Shown one piece after another: positions 34,431-44,000 of a stretch of 64,000 nucleotides of DNA. The position numbers were made by a program, and so were the translations under genes. Source of the stretch: Enhygromyxa salina (lineage in GTDB: Bacteria; Myxococcota_A; Polyangia; Nannocystales; Nannocystaceae); contig NZ_JMCC02000041.1 in the NCBI RefSeq assembly GCF_000737335.2, positions 1-64,000 on the forward strand, in the 5' to 3' direction. Positions within the stretch are counted from its first letter, which is position 1. Each line of letters opens with the position of its first letter. The notes below the pieces were generated by a model. The model was given only the letters and a program-made list of their open reading frames with translations. It did no database searches and was not told the origin of the DNA.

Positions 34431-34883
34431 TCAGGCTTCGCTAACCCCGAACGCGAGGATCCGCGCCCGCAGCTGCTCGGGTATGGCGACCGACTTCCCG
34501 TGCTCGGGGCTCCGCTCGTCGAGGTTCATGACAACACACACGCTGCGCCCGGTCGCCCGCCGCCCGTCCACCCCATGAACCTCATACCCAAACCCGATCG
34601 AGCTGCGCCCCAGCTTGGTCACCCGCTGGTGGATCTCGATCCGCTCCCCAAACCGGCTCGGCCGCTCGAAGTCCGCCTCGGTGTGCACGGCCGGGAACCC
34701 CAGCTTGCGAACCCGCACGAACTCGTCGTAGCCAAACCCAAGGTGGGCCGGAAACCAGGTCTCCATGGCTTGGTGAAAAAAGTCGAAGAAGCGCGGAAAG
34801 TAGACGATTCCCGCGGGGTCGCAGTCGCCGAAGCGGACCTCGATGGCGAGCTTGTGCACGCCGGGGCCAGTAGACGTGGTCAC
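34431..34883 (-). CDS. 4-hydroxybenzoyl-CoA thioesterase-like hotdog protein
   Basis: This 150-residue protein starts at GTG 34881-34883. It carries the 4HBT signature FGDCDPAGIVYFPRFFDFFH with the catalytic Asp, then the hotdog beta-sheet (RVTKLGRSSIGFGYEVHG, RATGRSVCVVMNLDERS). It should hydrolyse an aryl- or acyl-CoA thioester in the cytoplasm. It is divergent from the enoyl-CoA hydratase gene with only 24 bases between start codons, so their promoters must overlap. This pairing suggests a shared CoA-ester pathway. Confidence 0.92.
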   Translation of the reverse strand: MTTSTGPGVHKLAIEVRFGDCDPAGIVYFPRFFDFFHQAMETWFPAHLGFGYDEFVRVRKLGFPAVHTEADFERPSRFGERIEIHQRVTKLGRSSIGFGYEVHGVDGRRATGRSVCVVMNLDERSPEHGKSVAIPEQLRARILAFGVSEA

Positions 34884-34907
34884 GATGCGGCAGTGTATGC
34901 TCGGCCC

Positions 34908-35699
34908 ATGTCACTCGTCGAGTACGCCGCCGCCGAAGGGATTGCGACCCTCACCCTCAACAACGCGCCCGCCAACTGCTACTCGCGCGAGATGATGACC
35001 GAGCTCGACGCGGCGATCCTGACGGCCCGCTTCGACGCCAGCGTGCACGTCATCGTGATCCGGGGGGCCGGTGAGAAGTTCTTCTGCGCCGGGGCCGACA
35101 TCGCCATGCTCGACGGCGCGGATCCCTACTTCAAGTACAATTTCTGCCTGCACGCCAACGAGACGCTGCTGCGGCTCGAGCACACGCCCAAGCTGGTGAT
35201 CGCGGCGATCGATGGGCACTGCGTTGGCGGGGGCCTCGAGATCGCGCTGGCCTGCGATCTTCGCATCGCCCGCGCTGGCGCCGGGAAGGCCGGGCTGCCC
35301 GAGGTCAAGCTGGGGGTGCTGCCTGGCACCGGCGGCACCCAACGGCTGGTGCGCCTGGTCGGCAAGCCCAAGGCGATCGAGCTGATGGCCGTGGGTGACA
35401 CCTTCGACCATGCCCGCGCGCTCGAGCTTGGGCTGTTCGACCACCTGTGGGAGGCCGCGTCGCACGATGACTTCCACGCCAAGGTCCGGGCCTGGTCGCA
35501 GCAGTTCGTGCCGCCCAACGCGGCGTCGCGGGCGGTCGGGCTGATCAAGCGGGCGTGCCAGACCGGCGCCGAGGTGGCGATCGCGGATGGCCTCGCGCTC
35601 GAGCGCGAGCTTCAGCAGCGCCTGTTCGAGAGCGAGGACGCCCGCGAGGGGCTCGCGGCCTACAACCAGCGGCGCAAGCCCGAGTTCACGGGGCGCTGA
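34908..35699 (+). CDS. Enoyl-CoA hydratase/isomerase family protein
   Basis: This 263-residue crotonase-fold protein starts at ATG 34908. Oxyanion-hole segments are FCAGADIAML and CVGGGLEIALACDLRIA, and the catalytic Glu lies in GLPEVKLGVLPGTGGTQRL. It probably hydrates or isomerises an enoyl-CoA. It is divergent from the thioesterase gene and upstream of the kinase-like gene, which starts six bases after its stop. Confidence 0.92.
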   Translation: MSLVEYAAAEGIATLTLNNAPANCYSREMMTELDAAILTARFDASVHVIVIRGAGEKFFCAGADIAMLDGADPYFKYNFCLHANETLLRLEHTPKLVIAAIDGHCVGGGLEIALACDLRIARAGAGKAGLPEVKLGVLPGTGGTQRLVRLVGKPKAIELMAVGDTFDHARALELGLFDHLWEAASHDDFHAKVRAWSQQFVPPNAASRAVGLIKRACQTGAEVAIADGLALERELQQRLFESEDAREGLAAYNQRRKPEFTGR

Positions 35700-35705
35700 C
35701 CGGCC

Positions 35706-37664
35706 GTGTCGTCTACGCCCATGACCGGCTCCGCGGGCGCCATGTTTGGGCGCTACGTGTTGGTGCAGAGCATCGGCCGCGGCGACATGGGTGAGGTCTG
35801 GGTGGCGATCGATCCCGACTTGGATCGCAAGGTCGCGCTCAAGCTGCTGGCGCCGACGACGGAGGCCAAGCAGCCCAACAGCACGGCCCAGCTGCTGGCC
35901 AACGCCCGCGCAATGGCCGGCCTGACCCACCCGCATGTGGTCACGATCCACGATGTCGGCGAGGTCGATGGCCAGCTGTGCATCGCAATGGAGTACGTGG
36001 ACGGGCAGTCGCTCGCGGCGTGGTTGTCGCGTGGTCCGTACTCGTGGCAAGAGGCGCTGGCGGTCCTGCGTCAGGCTGGGGCCGCCCTGGCCGCTGCCCA
36101 TGATGTCGGGCTGGTCCACCGCAACTTCAAGCCGGGCAATGTCATGATCGACAGCAGCGGCCGCGTGCGCGTGCTCGACTTTGGCCTGGCGCGATCGCAG
36201 CAATCGGACGGGGCCCCGCTGCGCTACCTGGCGCCGGAGCAGCTGCGCGGCGAGCCGGCCGACGCGCGCAGCGACATGTTCTCGTTTTGCGTGGTGCTGT
36301 TCGAGGCGCTGTATGGCGCGCGGCCCTTCGCTGGCGACACACGCGAAGCGCTCGCGGCCCAGATCAAGGGTGGCAAGCGGGTCGAGATCGCAGCAGAGGA
36401 GCGCGCCCCCGCGTGGGTTCACGAGGTCGTGATCCGGGGCCTGGCCCACGATCCAAACCACCGCTTCGACGACATGCAGAGGCTGCTCCGGGCGATCGAG
36501 CGATCACCTGTCCAGCAACAGCGACGGCGTCGGGTGATCGCGGCGACGCTGGTGACCATGACGATCACCGTTGGCCTGGTGGTTGGGATCACCCGTCACG
36601 ATCCCTGCGATGCCCAGGCCGCCCGCGCGCTGGCGTGGAACCCCGCGCTCGAGGCCCAGCTGCGCGCCCAGATCGACCCGCGCACGCCAGCTGGATCGCT
36701 CGTCAGTCAGCGACTCAGCGAAGGTCTGGAACGCTCGAGCGCCGCGTGGGCGGCCGGCCAGACCCAGCTGTGCCACGACCTTCGCGCCAAGCGCATCACC
36801 CCGGGTCTGCAGGCGGTGCGCGAGCGCTGCCTGCAGGATCGCAGGCTCGCGATCAACGCGCTGACCGGGCTGAGCACGAGCGGTGAAGACGGCAGCCCAG
36901 ATCTGCTCGATGCCCTCGCGGCAAGGCCCTACGCGGGGCTGCGCAGCCTTGGCGATCCGGCCCGGTGTATCGAGCTGGGCATCGCCGTCAGCGATGCGCC
37001 TGCCCGCAGCGAAGCGCGAGCGATCGCCCGGGCGCGCACCAGGCTGATGCTCGCGCTCGCACCCGCAGGCATGAAGCAGTACGCCGCGACCGAGCTCGCG
37101 CGCGTTGACGAGGCAGCTGATCTGGACGCCGCGGATCTCGAGCACACGCTGCTGCGGGGCCGGCTCGCGGCCGCGGCCGGCCAGCTCGACGCCGCGCAGC
37201 GCGATCTGCATGCCGTCGCCCGAGCCGGGACGGCAAACCACCACGAGCTGGCGGTCCGCGCTTGGCTGGCGCTGGTCGAGTTCGTCCTCGCGGCCGAGCC
37301 CAGCGCCGTGGCGACGACAGATGCGGCGCCCGAGCAGGCTGAGCGCGCCACTCGTCTGTGGCAGGCCGTGCGGCTCCTGGACTACGCGCAGGCCCTGACA
37401 GGGCCGGGGGCGTCCGTCTTGCGTAGCCAGATCGCGCTGCTCCGGGGGCGACTGGCGCTCGCGCTGGACCAGCCAGCGCTCGGCTTGTCCAGCCTCGATG
37501 CGGCGATCGAGCGGGCCGAGCTCGAGCCCACGCGCGACCCAGACTTGCTCGCTGAATTGCTCGACCTCCGGGCCGCGCTGCTACCTGTCCCCCAAGCCGC
37601 GGCCGCGGATCGGGCCCGCGCGAGGGCGGTCCGGATCGAGGCATTTGGCCCAGATCGGCAATGA
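35706..37664 (+). CDS. Ser/Thr protein kinase-like protein, probable pseudokinase
   Basis: The 652-residue product has a eukaryotic-type kinase domain (about 15-270), a membrane helix (about 278-298) and a ~350-residue Ala/Leu/Arg-rich helical (TPR-like) extracytoplasmic part. The P-loop is GRGDMGEV, the ATP lysine is Lys46 (VALKLL), and the DFG motif is intact (Asp158). The catalytic-loop Asp of HRD is Asn140 (HRNFKPGN), so phosphotransfer should be lost or severely reduced. APE is present (YLAPEQL). The GTG start at 35706 was used; ATG at 35721 is possible. It follows the enoyl-CoA hydratase gene by six bases. Confidence 0.85.
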   Translation: MSSTPMTGSAGAMFGRYVLVQSIGRGDMGEVWVAIDPDLDRKVALKLLAPTTEAKQPNSTAQLLANARAMAGLTHPHVVTIHDVGEVDGQLCIAMEYVDGQSLAAWLSRGPYSWQEALAVLRQAGAALAAAHDVGLVHRNFKPGNVMIDSSGRVRVLDFGLARSQQSDGAPLRYLAPEQLRGEPADARSDMFSFCVVLFEALYGARPFAGDTREALAAQIKGGKRVEIAAEERAPAWVHEVVIRGLAHDPNHRFDDMQRLLRAIERSPVQQQRRRRVIAATLVTMTITVGLVVGITRHDPCDAQAARALAWNPALEAQLRAQIDPRTPAGSLVSQRLSEGLERSSAAWAAGQTQLCHDLRAKRITPGLQAVRERCLQDRRLAINALTGLSTSGEDGSPDLLDALAARPYAGLRSLGDPARCIELGIAVSDAPARSEARAIARARTRLMLALAPAGMKQYAATELARVDEAADLDAADLEHTLLRGRLAAAAGQLDAAQRDLHAVARAGTANHHELAVRAWLALVEFVLAAEPSAVATTDAAPEQAERATRLWQAVRLLDYAQALTGPGASVLRSQIALLRGRLALALDQPALGLSSLDAAIERAELEPTRDPDLLAELLDLRAALLPVPQAAAADRARARAVRIEAFGPDRQ

Positions 37665-37701
37665 CCCAACACCTGGGCGCCAAGCCCGATATGATGCGCG
37701 C

Positions 37702-38850
37702 ATGACCATGCATGCTCGCGTCGTTCACCTGATCTCGCTCTCATTGCTCTCGCTCGCCTCGTTGATCGCGGCTTGTGGAGATGACAGCCCAGCAACGACC
37801 ACCGAAGGAACCGACACCAGCGGCAGCGAGACCGACGCCTGCCTCGAGGGGGACTGCGGGACCAGCACGGGTGATGGTGACGGTGATGGTGACGGTGACG
37901 GTGACGGTGACGGTGATGGCGATCCGGGTGATGGCGACGGTGATGGTGATGGCGACGGCGATGGTGACGGCGACGGCGACGGCGATGGCGACGGCGACGG
38001 TGACGGCGACGGCGACCCCGGCGACGAGGGTCTCGCCTGCCCGATCGTCAACGAGTGCCTGTTCGCGTGTAACGGCGACATGGCTTGCCAAGAGGCTTGC
38101 TTCACCGACGCGAGCCCCAACGCGGTCGTCGAGTCCGGGGCGTTGCTGCAGTGCGCCTTCGAGAACAACTGCAACAACCAAAACTGCATTGAGCAAAACT
38201 GTGCGGGCGAGGTCTACGCTTGCTACACGGGCACCGGCACTTGTGGCCAGCTCGCGGAGTGCTCCGAGATGTGCGGCGGCGACGAGGTCTGCGAGACCGA
38301 TTGCTTCGTCGAGTCATCCGGGCTGGCGCAACAGCAGATTCAAGCCCTCGACGAGTGCGTGATCGACAATGACTGCCAGGACCAGCAGTGCATTTTCGAC
38401 AACTGCAACAACGAGCTGCAAAGCTGCGTGGGTGGGATGAGCGACACCCTGCCCTGCCCGCTGATCGCCGAGTGCCTGATCGACTGCGACGGCGACCCCG
38501 TCTGCGACCTGACCTGCACCCCCGCGACGCCCGAGACCGAGGCCGAGGCCGAGAGCGTGTTCGGCTGCGCGCAGATCGAGGACTGCAACGACTTTGATTG
38601 CACCCAGATGGCCTGCCCCAACGAGTGGGGCATGTGCGTGGCGGGTGACGGGAGCTGCGCCGACATCGCCCTGTGCGTGGAGGCCTGCGCGGGCGCGGAG
38701 CTGTGCGAGTACAACTGCGTGACGCAGGGCGAGCTCATGGCCCAGGCCGTGTTCGGTGCGGTGGCCGAGTGCGCGGTCGACAACGACTGCCAGGACCAAG
38801 ACTGCATCGACGCCAACTGCAGCGCCGAGTTGATGGCCTGCCTCGGATAG
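37702..38850 (+). CDS. GD-linker lipoprotein with repeated Cys modules
   Basis: The 382-residue product has lipobox IAAC (Cys25), a short Thr/Ser linker and a long (Gly-Asp)n tract (about residues 57-108). Five Cys-rich modules follow, alternating two forms: CxxxxECxxxCxGDxxCxxxC (for example CPIVNECLFACNGDMACQEA) and CxxxNxCxxxxCxxxNCxxE (for example CVIDNDCQDQQCIFDNCNNE). The even Cys number suggests disulfide-bonded repeats on the cell surface. I recognise no named family. It stands alone after the kinase-like gene. Confidence 0.8.
   Translation: MTMHARVVHLISLSLLSLASLIAACGDDSPATTTEGTDTSGSETDACLEGDCGTSTGDGDGDGDGDGDGDGDGDPGDGDGDGDGDGDGDGDGDGDGDGDGDGDGDPGDEGLACPIVNECLFACNGDMACQEACFTDASPNAVVESGALLQCAFENNCNNQNCIEQNCAGEVYACYTGTGTCGQLAECSEMCGGDEVCETDCFVESSGLAQQQIQALDECVIDNDCQDQQCIFDNCNNELQSCVGGMSDTLPCPLIAECLIDCDGDPVCDLTCTPATPETEAEAESVFGCAQIEDCNDFDCTQMACPNEWGMCVAGDGSCADIALCVEACAGAELCEYNCVTQGELMAQAVFGAVAECAVDNDCQDQDCIDANCSAELMACLG
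37869..38023 (+). repeat. GGTGAY/GGCGAY hexamer tract encoding Gly-Asp repeats
   Basis: Roughly 25 hexamer units (GGTGAT, GGTGAC, GGCGAC, GGCGAT, with single CCGGGT and CCCGGC interruptions) encode the linker of the lipoprotein starting at 37702. Mixed synonymous units show it is older or more diverged than the tract near 27037. Confidence 0.85.
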
Positions 38851-38980
38851 CTCGCGTCGCGCCACTGCGCTCGCTGCGGGCCGTCGAGGAGGCCCGCCAG
38901 TGTGTTGCAGCGCCGGTCGCAAGACCCAGCCCAACCACGAGACGTGGACGCCTGCCGCGCACACACCCTATGCTGCGCGC

Positions 38981-41050
38981 GTGCCCCCAGGTGTGACCGC
39001 GCAACCGCGCGAGACCGGCGCGAGGGCGCTCGCTTGGGGCTGCCAACTATTGCTCCTCGTCTTGGGGCTGGGCCTGGGCGCCTGCAAGCACGGCCCGAGC
39101 CCCGCCGAGCTGCGCGGCGCCGAGTACCTGATCCGCAAGGTCGAGTTCGAGGGCAACGAGCGGTTCAAGCCCGGCGAGCTGCACGAGTACCTCGAGCTGC
39201 GGCCGACCGAGCGGCTCCCACCGCAGCGCTATTGGTTCTACGAGGGCCTGATCCCGATCGACAGCGAGCGCCTCGTCGCGCTGTATCACGCCCACGGCTA
39301 CTTCGAGGCCGATGTCGTCGACGTCCGCGTCGACCACATCGAGCGTAAGCGCAAGCGCGAGCGCAAGAAGCGGGTCGATCTGACCTTCGTGATCGAAGAG
39401 GGCCCGCTGACCCGCGTTGGCGCCGTGCAGCTGCGCTGGCCCGAGGGGCCGGCGGTCGGTCCTTCGCGGGAACAACGAAGCACCGCGTTCGCGCGCGCGC
39501 CCTCGGTCGACCCCGCGGACATCGCCAAGCTGATCTCGATCGAGGTCGACGATCCATTTGAAGTGCCCGCGATCAACCGCTCGGCGGCCGCCGTGCGCGA
39601 GCGCCTGCGCCAAGCCGGGTACCCCTACGCGTCCGTCGAGCACCTGGCCCGGGTCAGCCCCGAGGCCCAGACGGCCAGCGTCGACTTCGAGGTTCGCCCG
39701 GGCCCGTTCATGCGGATCGGCGAGCTCGAGATCACCGGGCTGGCGACGGTGCCCGAGCGCCCGGTCCGGGTCGAGCTCGAGCGATTGATCGGCAGGCCCT
39801 ACTCGCCCGCGTTGGTCCAACAGATCGAGCAGCGAACCTACGCGCTTGGGGTGTTCTCGACCGTCACGATCGACCAGCAGCCCAGCGACCGGTCCAACGT
39901 GACGCTGAACGCCGATCAGACGGGGACGCTGGATCTCGAGATCGCGGTCAAAGAGAGCGACCCCCAGCGGATCCGCGTGGGGGTGGGTCTTGGGTTCGAG
40001 CCCAACCGCTGGGACCAACGAGTCAGCGCCCGCTACAGCCACGAGAACCTGTTTCGTGCGCTGTACCGGCTGCGGCTGACCGCGCGGGCCGGCTACGCGG
40101 AGCTGCCCAACCTGATCCAGCCGCAGGCCCACGGTCCGTTCGCCGAGATTGATCTTCACGCCGAGAAGAAGGGCCTGCTCGAGAAGCACCTGGTCTGGAC
40201 GCTAGAGCCCAAGCTCGAGCTGGGCATCGAGCAGGGCTACCAATATTGGTCGTCGAGTCACCGATTTGGGCTCTCGCGCTTCTTCACCCGGTGGGTTCAG
40301 CTGCGGCTCAACCACACGCTGCGCTACGTTAATTTTTTCTCGATCTCGCCGACGCTGCGCACCCAAGACACGTTCTTGAGCCTGGACTTTCGTGACCCCT
40401 ACATCATCAGCGCGGTCGGGCTGGGGGCCACGGTGTTCGCCGTGGATCAGATCGCGGCGCCCAACCAAGGCGCGGTGATCGGGATCGACTACCAGGTCGC
40501 GGGTGGGCCGTTTGGCGGCCAGTATGACTTCCAAGAGATCACCCCCTTCGTGCGCCTGTACTGGCGGCCGATCGAGCGCTTGCAGATAGCGGCGCGGGCC
40601 CGGGTTGGGTTGATCTTCCCGTTTGGGGATCAACCCGGCGCGCCGATCGACCTGCGCAGCTACCTTGGCGGCACCGACACCGTCCGCGGTTGGGGCCTGC
40701 GTCGGCTCTCACCGCGGGTTGACGACTGCGAGCCCGGCGAGAACTACCGAGACGGCACCTGCACGTCGATCCCAGTGGGCGGCAACACGGCCGTGCTCGC
40801 CAACGTGGAGGTGCGGGTCCGAACCTGGAAGCAGCTGTGGGTCGCCGGCTTCGTCGATGGCGGCGACGTCCAAGCGGGGGTCGCCAGCTTCGTGCCCAAG
40901 GAGTGGAACTACAGCGCTGGCGGGGGGCTGCGCTACGACACGCCGATCGGCAAATTCAGGCTCGACGTCGGGTTCCGGCTCAACGACACGCCGCTGTCCG
41001 AAGGCGAGCCGATCTGGGCGCTGCACTTTGGGTTGGGAGAGAGCTTTTGA
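38981..41050 (+). CDS. tamA: TamA/BamA-family outer membrane assembly protein with lipobox
   Basis: About 689 residues from GTG 38981; GTG 38993 is an alternative. A hydrophobic signal (LLLLVLGLGLGAC) ends in a lipobox-like Cys, unusual for this family. POTRA-like domains occupy about 45-330 (AEYLIRKVEFEGNERFKPGE, MRIGELEITGLATVPERP). A 16-strand barrel of the D15/bacterial surface antigen type follows to the end, with YLGGTDTVRGWGLRRLSP matching the conserved VRGY/F-type loop motif. It ends in Phe, as expected for barrel insertion. Its stop overlaps the tamB start, so TamA-TamB function together in outer-membrane biogenesis is very likely. Confidence 0.87.
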   Translation: MPPGVTAQPRETGARALAWGCQLLLLVLGLGLGACKHGPSPAELRGAEYLIRKVEFEGNERFKPGELHEYLELRPTERLPPQRYWFYEGLIPIDSERLVALYHAHGYFEADVVDVRVDHIERKRKRERKKRVDLTFVIEEGPLTRVGAVQLRWPEGPAVGPSREQRSTAFARAPSVDPADIAKLISIEVDDPFEVPAINRSAAAVRERLRQAGYPYASVEHLARVSPEAQTASVDFEVRPGPFMRIGELEITGLATVPERPVRVELERLIGRPYSPALVQQIEQRTYALGVFSTVTIDQQPSDRSNVTLNADQTGTLDLEIAVKESDPQRIRVGVGLGFEPNRWDQRVSARYSHENLFRALYRLRLTARAGYAELPNLIQPQAHGPFAEIDLHAEKKGLLEKHLVWTLEPKLELGIEQGYQYWSSSHRFGLSRFFTRWVQLRLNHTLRYVNFFSISPTLRTQDTFLSLDFRDPYIISAVGLGATVFAVDQIAAPNQGAVIGIDYQVAGGPFGGQYDFQEITPFVRLYWRPIERLQIAARARVGLIFPFGDQPGAPIDLRSYLGGTDTVRGWGLRRLSPRVDDCEPGENYRDGTCTSIPVGGNTAVLANVEVRVRTWKQLWVAGFVDGGDVQAGVASFVPKEWNYSAGGGLRYDTPIGKFRLDVGFRLNDTPLSEGEPIWALHFGLGESF

Positions 41051-44000
41051 GCGAAGCTGACGAACCCAGCCCCACGCCGGGCGAGCTCCCAGACGCGCTC
41101 CCAGACGCGCCGCCCGACACGCCGCCCAGCAAGCGGCGCCGCTGGTGGCGTTGGCTGGTCCGCCCGATCGTTGGGCTGATCGGCCTGGTGGCGCTGGCGA
41201 TCCTGATCGTCGCGTGGGTCCCGGCGGCGTCGCAGGGGGTCGCTCGGTTCGCGCTCGAGCGCTGGGACGCCGGGATCCCCGGTGAGGTCGAGTGGCAGGG
41301 CATGAGCGGGAGCTTGGGGGCGGGCCTCGAGCTGCAGGGCTTCGAGCTGCGCGATGGTGACGGGCGCGAGCTGGTCCGCGCGAGCTCGGTGCTGCTCGAT
41401 CTTCAGATGGCGGACCTGCTGCGGCTCGAGGCAGGGCTCGAGCGCGTGCAGCTGCACGAGCTCGAGGTCTGGGTCGACCACGACTGGGGCGCACTGGCGG
41501 CCCCCAGTGAGGCCCCCGCGGAGCCCAGTGAGGGCTTGGGGCCCAACCTGCCGATCCGGATCCGCGCGGCGCTCGAGCTCACGGACACGAAGATCTACCT
41601 CGCCGATCAACTGCTGGTCAGCAACGAGCTGTTGACGCTGCAGATCACGGGCATGCAGCGCAGCGCACGGGCGAAGCTCGAGCTGGTCGGCACCGCGCTC
41701 CCGCAGCAGGATCTGCGGGTCGAGGGGTTGACGCTCGCGCTCGCCTGGGCGGAGCCAGAGGTGACCCTCGAGCAGCTCGAGATCCAGACCGAGCTTGGGC
41801 GCCTGCACACGCTCGAGTCCGCCACCGCCAACCTCGCAGCGTCGACTGGCGAGGTGGGGTTGCAGCTCGAGGCCAACGTGGACAGCCTCGCCGACCGCCT
41901 GGGGCTCGAGCAGCTCCGGGGGCTCGACGAGGCCGTGGTGCGGGTTCACGGGGAGCTGCGTGATGATCCCGCTGCGCAGGCCCAGCTGATTGTGGTGGCC
42001 GCGCTGGGTCGCGGGAACACGCTCGCGCTGATCGCCAAGGCCTCGACCCCCGCACCCGACGCGCGCCGCGTCGACCTTCACCTCGACGCGACGCTGGCTG
42101 CAGCGCAGCTTCACCCCGAGCAGGGCCCGCTCGCGCTGGTGCTCGACGCCGGCCTCGAGCAGGACGCAGAGGGGGCGCTCGCGGCCACGCTCGAGCTGCG
42201 GGCCAACGATTCACGCAGCGGCGCCGCGCTCGAGCTCGACGCGGGCGGCGACGCGACCAGCCTGTCGCCGCCGCGCGGATCGGCGTGGCTCGAGCTGCGG
42301 GGGCCCGCGCTCGAGGGCAAGGCCGCGGTCGCCAGCTCGGACGCGCGGGCGCTCGATGCCAGCTGGTCGTTCGTGATTCCGGATCTCGGCGCCCCGCTCG
42401 AGCTGCTCGCGCCCTACCTCGATCAACCACAGCTGGCCGCCGTCCGCGGCTCGCTGGAGCTCACGGGCAGCTGCGCAAGCGAGCTGGGCCAGGACCTGGC
42501 GACGACGCGCTGTCCGATCGCGCTGGGGGTCGAGCGCGTCGCCGGGTTCGACACCCAGCTGGGCAAGGCGACGCTGACCGGTGCGGTGTCCCCGTTCGCG
42601 GACCCCGTGGCGTTCGACGCCCAGCTCGGGATTGAAAGTCTGCGCCACGCGGCGGTCAGCCTCGACCAGGCCCAGCTCACGGCCGCGGGCACCCCCGAGC
42701 GGATCACCGTCGCCGGTCGCGGACAGGGCATGCGCGAGCGGTTCGAGATCGACGCGAGCTTGTCGCTGGCGGGTCCCGACAAGCAGATCGACCTCGCCAA
42801 GCTGATGCTGGTGACCTCGCGCGGCACGGCCCCCGTGGAGCTCACGCTCGCTCGCCCGACGCGGATCACCATCAGTCCCGAGCGGATCGCCGTGCGCGAC
42901 CTTCAGGCCTACGCGGTCGGCGGGCTGATCGCCGCACACGGCCACGTGGGGCTCGCGGATCAAGCCAGCGACCTGCACGTGGAGCTGCTCGGGGTCGACC
43001 TCGCGCGGGTTGACGCCGTCGTCCCGGGTCCGCGGCTGCGCGGGCGGATCAACCTCGAGGCGACGCTGCGTGGCCGCCTGGATCACCCCTCGGGCTGGGC
43101 TCGGCTCCGCGCCGACACGCTCGAGATCGACGACAACCGGATCGGTGAGGTCGAGCTCGCGGCCAACTTGTGCGGCGCGGCGGGTCTCGAACGCACGCTC
43201 GCGGCTGAGCTCGCCAGCGTCGGCCAATGCACGTCGCCGGGTGAGCTACTGGCGCGGCTTCGCGTCGCGGGCCCGCTCGCCAAGACCGTCGAGCTCGACG
43301 CCCGCGTGCCCCTGCGGTTTGGCGAGCAGGTCGGGCTGCGACCGGGTCGCCCGCTCGCGGCGCGACTGCTGGTCCGCGAGTTCAACCTGCTCGAGATCGG
43401 CGGCATGATGCCGCCAACCCCGAGCTGGTGGCGGCAGATCCCCCCAGACGCGAGCGCGCCGCCCGGGGATCCGCGGCTGATCCCGACCGGTCTTGTCGAC
43501 GTCGAGCTCACGCTCAGCGGCACCAGCACCCGCCCACGCGCGCAGCTGATCGCCAGCGCCCGCGACATCACAATTGATCGCACAAAGCTGGGCACGGTGG
43601 TGATCGGGTCCTCGCTCGGCGACGCAGGCTTGCTCCTCGATCTCGACGCCGAGCTCCCGATGGCCAAGCTCGGGCTCGACCTCGAGATCCCCGTGTGGCT
43701 CAACCTGACGCGACCGGGGCTAAAGTGGAAGCGCGAGGCCGAGCACGCGGTGACGGTCTCGCTCGTCGACCTCGATCTCGACGCGCTCGAGCAGACCCTG
43801 GGCCCCAAGCTCCCGGCGCTGGCCAGCGCGCTCGCCCAGGCTGATCTCGGCGGTCGCGTCTCGGCGTCGATCCAAGGCCGCGGCCCGGCGACCGGGCCGA
43901 CAAAGGCGACCCAGGAGGTTCCGTGGCTGGTGGCCAGCGTCAACGCCAGCGAGCTCACCCACGCCGAGGATCCGCTCGGCGACGCCAGCGTCGGCGTCGA

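Noticed and set aside
37869..38023. GD repeats as RTX or dockerin-type calcium-binding motifs
   Set aside because: They are plain dipeptide repeats without the nonapeptide GGxGxDxUx or dockerin spacing, and behave as linkers.
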